Shown here: one piece after another, positions 59,907-64,000 of the stretch
Layout: the number at the start of each line of letters is the position of its first letter
Numbering within the stretch: position 1 is the stretch's first letter
NCBI GenBank assembly: GCA_900318255.1
Contig: ONJX01000022.1
Span: forward strand, 1 to 64,000
DNA length: 64,000 nt
Direction: 5' to 3'
From: an uncultured Prevotellaceae bacterium
GTDB taxonomy: Bacteria; Bacteroidota; Bacteroidia; Bacteroidales; Muribaculaceae
Program-made: the position numbers and the translations under genes
Notes under the pieces: generated by a model
Told to the model about the DNA's origin: nothing
Database searches by the model: none
The model's input: the letters and a program-made list of their open reading frames with translations, nothing else

Positions 59907-60044
59907 TACAGGTTTCTGTTTTGCTGTAAAAGTCAAGGTGAGTGTGTCAAGATAGAATGTCTTCCTCAGTTGGAGCGTTATGACACACCCACTTTTGATG
60001 CTCTGTGTTGAATTAATTAAGTGAGTGTGACAATTACTCTTGTC
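59907..60044. other. Short spacer without features
   Basis: AGGTGAGTGTGTCAAGATAG... to 60044 shows an imperfect GTGAGTGTG repeat at 59939 and 60022 and nothing else recognisable. Confidence 0.4.
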
Positions 60045-60268
60045 TTGTTTTCTCGTTAACTTGTTTTCTCGTTAACTTGTTTTCTCGTTAACTTGTTTTC
60101 TCGTTAACTTGTTTTCTCGTTAACTTGTTTTCTTGTTAACTTGTTTTCTCGTTAACTTGTTTTCTCGTTAACTTGTTTTCTTGTTTCTTGTTAACTTGTT
60201 TTCTTGTTAACTTGTTTTCTCGTTAACTTGTTTTCTTGTTAACTTGTTTTCTTGTTAACTTGTTTTCT
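60045..60268. repeat. 16-bp tandem repeat upstream of the peroxidase gene
   Basis: The unit TTGTTTTCTCGTTAAC (variant ...CTTGTTAAC) recurs so that GTTAAC starts at 60055, 60071, 60087, 60103, 60119, 60135, 60151, 60167, then 60190, 60206, 60222, 60238 and 60254. That is 13 copies at 16 bp with one 23-bp step. It ends 5 bases before the start codon at 60274, so unit number sets the leader length. Confidence 0.97.
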
Positions 60269-60273
60269 ATATT

Positions 60274-60753
60274 ATGGATACAATTTATGACTTTAAAGCC
60301 TTGACGAGCAGGGGTCAGGAACTGGACTTCGCTCAATTCAAGGGAAAGGTGTTGCTCATTGTCAACACCGCTAGCAAGTGTGGCTTCACGCCTCAGTTCA
60401 AGGGGCTTGAGGAGCTGAACCAGAAGTATAAGGAGCGTGGACTGGTAACGATAGGATTTCCATGCAACCAGTTCAACCATCAAGACCCTGGCACTGACAG
60501 CGAGATTGAGGGGTTCTGCCAGCTAAACTATGGCGTCACGTTCCAAATCATGAAGAAAATCAACGTCAACGGCGACGATGCGCACCCCATCTTCAAGTTT
60601 CTCAAAAGCAGGACTAAGGGTGTGCTGGGTAGTGCCATCAAGTGGAACTTCACCAAGTTCCTCATCTCGCGCGACGGGGAGGTGATTAAGCGCTACGCTC
60701 CCACCACTGCGCCCGAGAAGTTAGTTAAGGACATCGAAGAAATGTTAGGATAG
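60274..60753 (+). CDS. Glutathione-peroxidase-like thiol peroxidase
   Basis: This 159-residue member of the GPx family shows NTASKCGFTPQFKGL (about 31-45, with the peroxidatic cysteine), GFPCNQFNHQDPGTD (about 64-78) and the tryptophan in IKWNFTKFLI (about 123-132). In bacteria such enzymes usually use thioredoxin to reduce organic peroxides. Next come a flavodoxin-type reductase (4 bases apart) and a rubredoxin fusion, which together fit peroxide/oxygen defence in an anaerobe. Confidence 0.92.
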   Translation: MDTIYDFKALTSRGQELDFAQFKGKVLLIVNTASKCGFTPQFKGLEELNQKYKERGLVTIGFPCNQFNHQDPGTDSEIEGFCQLNYGVTFQIMKKINVNGDDAHPIFKFLKSRTKGVLGSAIKWNFTKFLISRDGEVIKRYAPTTAPEKLVKDIEEMLG

Positions 60754-60757
60754 CGTT

Positions 60758-61411
60758 ATGAAGAAGAAAATTATCATCATCGACGGAGGCCCACGCAAGA
60801 CGTTCAACACGGCCTCAATGTTGCAGAAGATTGCCGAGGGGGCTGCCTCGGTGAGTGAAGAAATCGAAGTGAAGACCGTCAGGCTCTATGGCATGGACTA
60901 CAAGGGCTGCAAGTCGTGCCTAGCTTGCAAGCTCAAGGGAAAGGCAGTGAACGTGTGCAAGTTTCGCGATGCTCTCACTCCAGTGCTTGAGGAAGTGGCG
61001 CAGGCCGACGCGCTGGTGATGGGCTCGCCCATCTACTTCAGCGAGGTGACGGCGCAGCTGCGCGCCTTCCTCGAGCGCCTCGTGTTCCCCTGGCTCTCCT
61101 ATAACGACTACAGCCTCACCGCTCCCAAGCGCATTCCGGTTATTCTCTCCTACACGATGAATGCCAATGGCGAGCAGGCCAAGGGCGTTTATCAGTCAAT
61201 GGCTATCATCGAGAGTTGCCTTACACGTGCTATGGGCGACGTGGAGCATGTGGATGCCCTCAACACCTATCAGGTGAAGAACTACGACCGCTACGAGCTC
61301 GCCGGCTTCAGCGAGGAGGCTAAGCGCCAGTATCGCGACGAGAACTGGGAGAACGACTTGCAGCGAGCCTACGATGCCGGCCGCCGCATGGCAGAGAAAA
61401 TTAAGTGTTAA
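60758..61411 (+). CDS. Flavodoxin-fold NAD(P)H-dependent FMN reductase
   Basis: This 217-residue flavoprotein of the NADPH-dependent FMN reductase/iron-sulfur flavoprotein type opens IIIIDGGPRKTFNTASML, where the FMN phosphate loop is visible. The cysteine cluster CKSCLACKLKGKAVNVC (about 49-65) resembles the Fe-S site of Isf proteins. VMGSPIYFSEVTAQLRAF (about 87-104) is the second FMN contact. It starts 4 bases after the peroxidase gene, so translation is coupled and it may feed electrons to it. Confidence 0.88.
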   Translation: MKKKIIIIDGGPRKTFNTASMLQKIAEGAASVSEEIEVKTVRLYGMDYKGCKSCLACKLKGKAVNVCKFRDALTPVLEEVAQADALVMGSPIYFSEVTAQLRAFLERLVFPWLSYNDYSLTAPKRIPVILSYTMNANGEQAKGVYQSMAIIESCLTRAMGDVEHVDALNTYQVKNYDRYELAGFSEEAKRQYRDENWENDLQRAYDAGRRMAEKIKC

Positions 61412-61498
61412 GAGTAAAGTAGGGACAAGGCGTGCCTTGTCTGGGGATCGGGGATCGTGGATCGTGGATCGGATGAAGTAAGTAAGAAGTAAGAAGTG
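61401..61498. repeat. Heptamer array with embedded palindrome
   Basis: TTAAGTG, TTAAGAG, TAAAGTA, GGGACAA, GGCGTGC, CTTGTCT, GGGGATC, GGGGATC, GTGGATC, GTGGATC, GGATGAA, GTAAGTA, AGAAGTA and AGAAGTG run in one unbroken 7-bp register. It starts inside the end of the reductase gene. Confidence 0.92.
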
Positions 61499-61557
61499 CG
61501 ACGGCTACTATTGCCTTGTCAGCTCGTTAGCCTGTCAGCTTAAAAAACAATAAAACT

Positions 61558-62499
61558 ATGGAAATAAAAGCAGTAAAATTTCGCAAAAACGGATTCTATG
61601 GACAGCCTTTTGCCTTTGGAGGCGAAGAGGGACTGGAAAAATTTGACAAAAACATACGCTACCGTGGTAGCTTGCAAAACTACCTCATCGACACTGGCAG
61701 CGAAGTGATACTCGTGGATACCGGCATCCCGGCCGGCACTCCCGAGGAAGTGCCCGATGAGACATCGGCAGCCTACACCGGTGAGGACATCTGCACCTAT
61801 ATGGAGGCCTTCGAGGCTCTAGGATACAAGCCCGAGCAGGTGACTAAAATCTTGCTCACTCATCGCCACAGCGACCACTCGGGCGAGTTGCGCTCCTTCC
61901 CAAACGCTAAAATCTATGTTAATGAGGAAGAGCTTGGTGCCGAGGAGCTTAAAGGCCTCGACAACCTTGTGCCCGTGAGCTTCACCGACGGCGCTTATTA
62001 CAATTTCCCCGAGTGCCAGAAGATTCAGGACGGCATCTATCTCATCAAGGCAAAGGGCCACACCCGAGGCAACAGCATCATCATAGTGGAGATGGACGGC
62101 CTGTTCTACATGATTCACGGTGACATCACCTACGTGGACGAGGCTCTCTACGAGAACAAACTCTCGGTTGTCTATGACGACCTTGCTGCCGCCCGCGAGA
62201 CCCTCGACCGCGTGCGCGAGTTCGTGCGCAATCATCCCACTGTTTATATCTCAACTCACTCGCCACAAGGCTATGAGAATCTTGAGGCAAAACGTGTGAT
62301 GGACCTTGACAACCCGGTAGAGACCATCTTCGATGAGGTGAACTTCTCCAAGAAGGAAGCCTCGGGCAAGTATGTGTGCTCAGTGTGTGGCTATGTCTAT
62401 GACCCCGCCGAGCACGACGGCGTGCCATTCGAAGACATCCCCGACGACTGGCGCTGCCCACGCTGCAAGCAACCCAAAGAAAAGTTCAATAAAGCATAA
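61558..62499 (+). CDS. Metallo-beta-lactamase-fold hydrolase fused to rubredoxin
   Basis: This 313-residue two-domain protein has an MBL-fold domain (about 1-250) with [11 protein letters not shown] (about 100-110), the di-metal ligand motif, and later [12 protein letters not shown] and [10 protein letters not shown]-terminal rubredoxin follows (about 265-313): [17 protein letters not shown] and [13 protein letters not shown], with all four iron cysteines. This is not the flavodiiron arrangement because there is no flavodoxin domain. It probably shuttles electrons to or from the redox partners encoded just upstream. Substrate unknown. Confidence 0.88.
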   Translation: MEIKAVKFRKNGFYGQPFAFGGEEGLEKFDKNIRYRGSLQNYLIDTGSEVILVDTGIPAGTPEEVPDETSAAYTGEDICTYMEAFEALGYKPEQVTKILLTHRHSDHSGELRSFPNAKIYVNEEELGAEELKGLDNLVPVSFTDGAYYNFPECQKIQDGIYLIKAKGHTRGNSIIIVEMDGLFYMIHGDITYVDEALYENKLSVVYDDLAAARETLDRVREFVRNHPTVYISTHSPQGYENLEAKRVMDLDNPVETIFDEVNFSKKEASGKYVCSVCGYVYDPAEHDGVPFEDIPDDWRCPRCKQPKEKFNKA

Positions 62500-62520
62500 A
62501 CCAGCAGCACACACTAAAAT

Positions 62521-62561
62521 CAAAATGAGACAATGGAGATAGTTCTTCTTGTCTCATTTTG
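62521..62561 (+). terminator. Hairpin after the MBL-rubredoxin gene
   Basis: A 13-bp stem, CAAAATGAGACAA (62521-62533) with TTGTCTCATTTTG (62549-62561), has a 15-base loop. The T tract is inside the stem end. Confidence 0.6.
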
Positions 62562-62841
62562 TGCTCTATATTAACGATTGTGGATATGAAATAACTTTAT
62601 TTGTAACAAACCTCTTAGTAACAAACTTCTTAGTAAGAAAGCTGTTACTTTTTTGTTTCTCGTTACTTGTTCCTGAGTCACAGCAATTTCATTACATTCT
62701 CAAGTGTGTTGATTAAGTGTTGCTTGTAAGCAGTGAAGGGGACAAGAGGTACCTCCACCTTGTGCTGGAGGTGATGTTTTTTTGCGTTCAAGCCTCCCTT
62801 CTGTGAAAAATAATGAGTACCTTTGCACGTTTCTAAAAACT
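62562..62841. other. Spacer before the fatty-acid transporter
   Basis: Holds a loose CTTAGTAACAAAC repeat (62606-62635), a hairpin with T-run (ACCTCCA 62751-62757 with TGGAGGT 62766-62772, T 62777-62783) and the promoter box at 62818. The hairpin ends an unseen transcript or is part of a regulator. No gene is seen. Confidence 0.5.
62818..62825 (+). promoter_or_regulatory. -7 promoter box of the transporter gene
   Basis: TACCTTTG, a full match, 17 bases before the short upstream frame. Confidence 0.55.
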
Positions 62842-62889
62842 ATGACACTAAAAAGATTTTTCAATAATCTCAAAAAAGTTAGGAAATGA
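62842..62889 (+). CDS. Short upstream leader frame (15 codons)
   Basis: ATG at 62842 opens MTLKRFFNNLKKVRK and stops at 62887-62889, overlapping the transporter ATG as ATGA. The peptide is short, basic and amphipathic. Such a frame could couple or control translation of the transporter. It may also be coincidental. Confidence 0.4.
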   Translation: MTLKRFFNNLKKVRK

Positions 62890-64000
62890 TTAAATTTTGC
62901 GTGCGATTAGTTCAGCGTTGGTTGCCAGAACCATTTATTTTTGCCATCTTGCTCACCTTTGTGGCGGCGTTGGTGGCAATGCCTTTATGTCACCAGACAC
63001 CGCTTGAGGTGGTTGAGCACTGGGGCGACGGCGTGTGGAATTTGCTGGAATTTGCCATGCAGATGGCACTGGTTCTTGTGTGTGGGTCGGCTCTGGCTGC
63101 TGCACCGGTTATCAAACGGGCCATCAACGCAATGGCCCGCGTGCCACAGAGCGCCCCGTCAGCAATAGCTCTAGTGACTGTGGTGTCGGCACTAGCGTGC
63201 TGGCTCAACTGGGGCTTTGGACTCATCGTTGGAGTGGTGCTTGCCAAGGCAATAGCACGTCAGCGCTCCGATGTCGATTATCGGCTTCTCATAGCATCGG
63301 CCTATAGTGGCTTCGTCGTGTGGCACGCTGGCATGTCGGGCTCAATTCCTCTCACCATGGCAACACCTGGCGAAGCTCTCGCAATGGCTACCGATGGTGC
63401 TCTCACCGCCCCTGTGCCCTTGGCGCACACCATCCTCGACTGGCACAATCTCATCACTGTGCTGGTTGTGATAATTGGCATCACCATCACTAACACCCTG
63501 ATGCACCCCAAGAAGGGCGTCCTTGCCATCAACCCCTCGCTCCTTAAAGACGATGATGATATTGTGACCACTGTTCCAGACTCTGATAAGACTCCGGCAC
63601 AGCGGCTTGAGCAAAGCAAACTGCTCTCATGGCTCGTGGCAATGATGCTCGTGGCCTATCTCGTCATTCATCTCGCTGTGAACGGCGCCAGTTTAGACAT
63701 TGGTGGGGTTATCATGATATTCCTCGCGCTGGGTCTGGTGCTTCATCCCACACCAGTACACTACGTGCGTGCCTTCGCAAAAGCTACCACTGGGGCTGCC
63801 GGCATCATTCTGCAGTTCCCGTTCTATGCCGGCATCATGGGCATCGTCACTGGGGTAGGCATCAGCGGCATCAGCCTGGGAGGAGTCTTGGCCGACGCTT
63901 GCATCCAAATCAGCAATTCCGTCACCTATCCGTTGCTCACCTTCCTTTGCGCAGCGGTGCTCAACCTGTTTGTGCCAAGTGGCGGCGGTCACTGGGCTGT
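62886..64000 (+). CDS. Short-chain fatty-acid transporter (AtoE/TIGR00366-like), cut by window edge
   Basis: About 371 residues are present of a multi-helix inner-membrane transporter. It opens IKFCVRLVQRWLPEPFIFAI; later come GFGLIVGVVLAKAIAR, SGFVVWHAGMSGSIPLTMAT and, near the window end, NLFVPSGGGHWAV, which are conserved in the AtoE/short-chain fatty acid transporter family. It would move butyrate-type acids. The C-terminus is outside the window. The start overlaps the leader frame. Confidence 0.88.
   Translation, partial: MIKFCVRLVQRWLPEPFIFAILLTFVAALVAMPLCHQTPLEVVEHWGDGVWNLLEFAMQMALVLVCGSALAAAPVIKRAINAMARVPQSAPSAIALVTVVSALACWLNWGFGLIVGVVLAKAIARQRSDVDYRLLIASAYSGFVVWHAGMSGSIPLTMATPGEALAMATDGALTAPVPLAHTILDWHNLITVLVVIIGITITNTLMHPKKGVLAINPSLLKDDDDIVTTVPDSDKTPAQRLEQSKLLSWLVAMMLVAYLVIHLAVNGASLDIGGVIMIFLALGLVLHPTPVHYVRAFAKATTGAAGIILQFPFYAGIMGIVTGVGISGISLGGVLADACIQISNSVTYPLLTFLCAAVLNLFVPSGGGHWA

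Noticed and set aside
60045..60268. Possible CRISPR array
   Set aside because: The units are contiguous with no unique spacers, and there are no cas genes. It is a simple 16-bp tandem repeat.

Overview
The window comes from a member of the Bacteroidales, most like the Muribaculaceae/Prevotella-type gut bacteria. This is inferred from gene content and signals. Nearly every transcription start that can be guessed carries the Bacteroidota -7 box TAnnTTTG, and Shine-Dalgarno sequences are absent. Secreted proteins end either in a type IX-secretion-like tail or in a dockerin-like GDVNGDG...ADVT repeat. Families such as DUF4625, DUF4296, DUF4298, PCMD and the calycin-like domain are typical of this order. 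No rRNA, tRNA, CRISPR array, phage or transposase gene was seen.

Layout. 1-1.4 kb: the end of a secreted protein, a decayed second tail, and a lysine exporter split into two overlapping genes. 1.4-8.4 kb: a C-GCAxxG-C-C protein, acpP-fabF-rnc (fatty acid synthesis and RNase III), rlmN, and a secreted endonuclease I. 8.5-17.9 kb: a membrane-bound nucleotide-sugar dehydratase, a four-gene run of secreted or outer-membrane proteins (PCMD lipoprotein, beta-barrel, calycin-dockerin, calycin-PCMD), a D-2-hydroxyacid dehydrogenase, a GxxExxY protein and a dolichol-phosphate-mannose-synthase-like glycosyltransferase. 18.1-24.6 kb: pdxA followed by a probable inositol-lipid locus of NTP transferase, ATP-grasp protein, CDP-alcohol phosphatidyltransferase, HAD phosphatase and myo-inositol-1-phosphate synthase. 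24.7-29.1 kb: a TerB-like protein, a small lipoprotein, a B12-type radical SAM enzyme, a glycosyltransferase, a DUF59 Fe-S protein and lpxH. 29.6-35.5 kb: a MATE transporter, a two-domain esterase, mlaE-mlaF and two small secreted paralogues. 35.6-40.8 kb: a probable metal-uptake operon (small Cys/His protein, TonB receptor, two His-rich DUF4625 lipoproteins) and two deoxynucleoside kinases. 41.3-49.6 kb: three paralogous secreted leucine-rich-repeat proteins separated by duplicated non-coding DNA carrying a MITE-like element. 50-59.2 kb: DUF4298, DUF4296, lspA, a DksA-like protein, ileS, small membrane and secreted proteins, and an AraC regulator. 59.4-64 kb: two small conserved genes, a 16-bp tandem repeat, then a glutathione-peroxidase-like protein, a flavodoxin-type reductase and a metallo-beta-lactamase/rubredoxin fusion (probably peroxide/oxygen defence), and the start of a short-chain fatty-acid transporter.

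The most unusual structure is in the spacers rather than the genes. Many intercistronic gaps are built from strictly periodic short repeats. CTAGAA-type units recur at exactly 9 bp (up to 18 units), and heptamers of several unrelated sequences recur at exactly 7 bp (up to 16 units). A dispersed palindrome around GGACAAGG/CCTTGTCC sits in the same 7-bp register. These arrays lie mostly just before start codons or just after stop codons. I know of no description of them in this group; the nearest analogue I can name is the heptameric STRR repeats of cyanobacteria.
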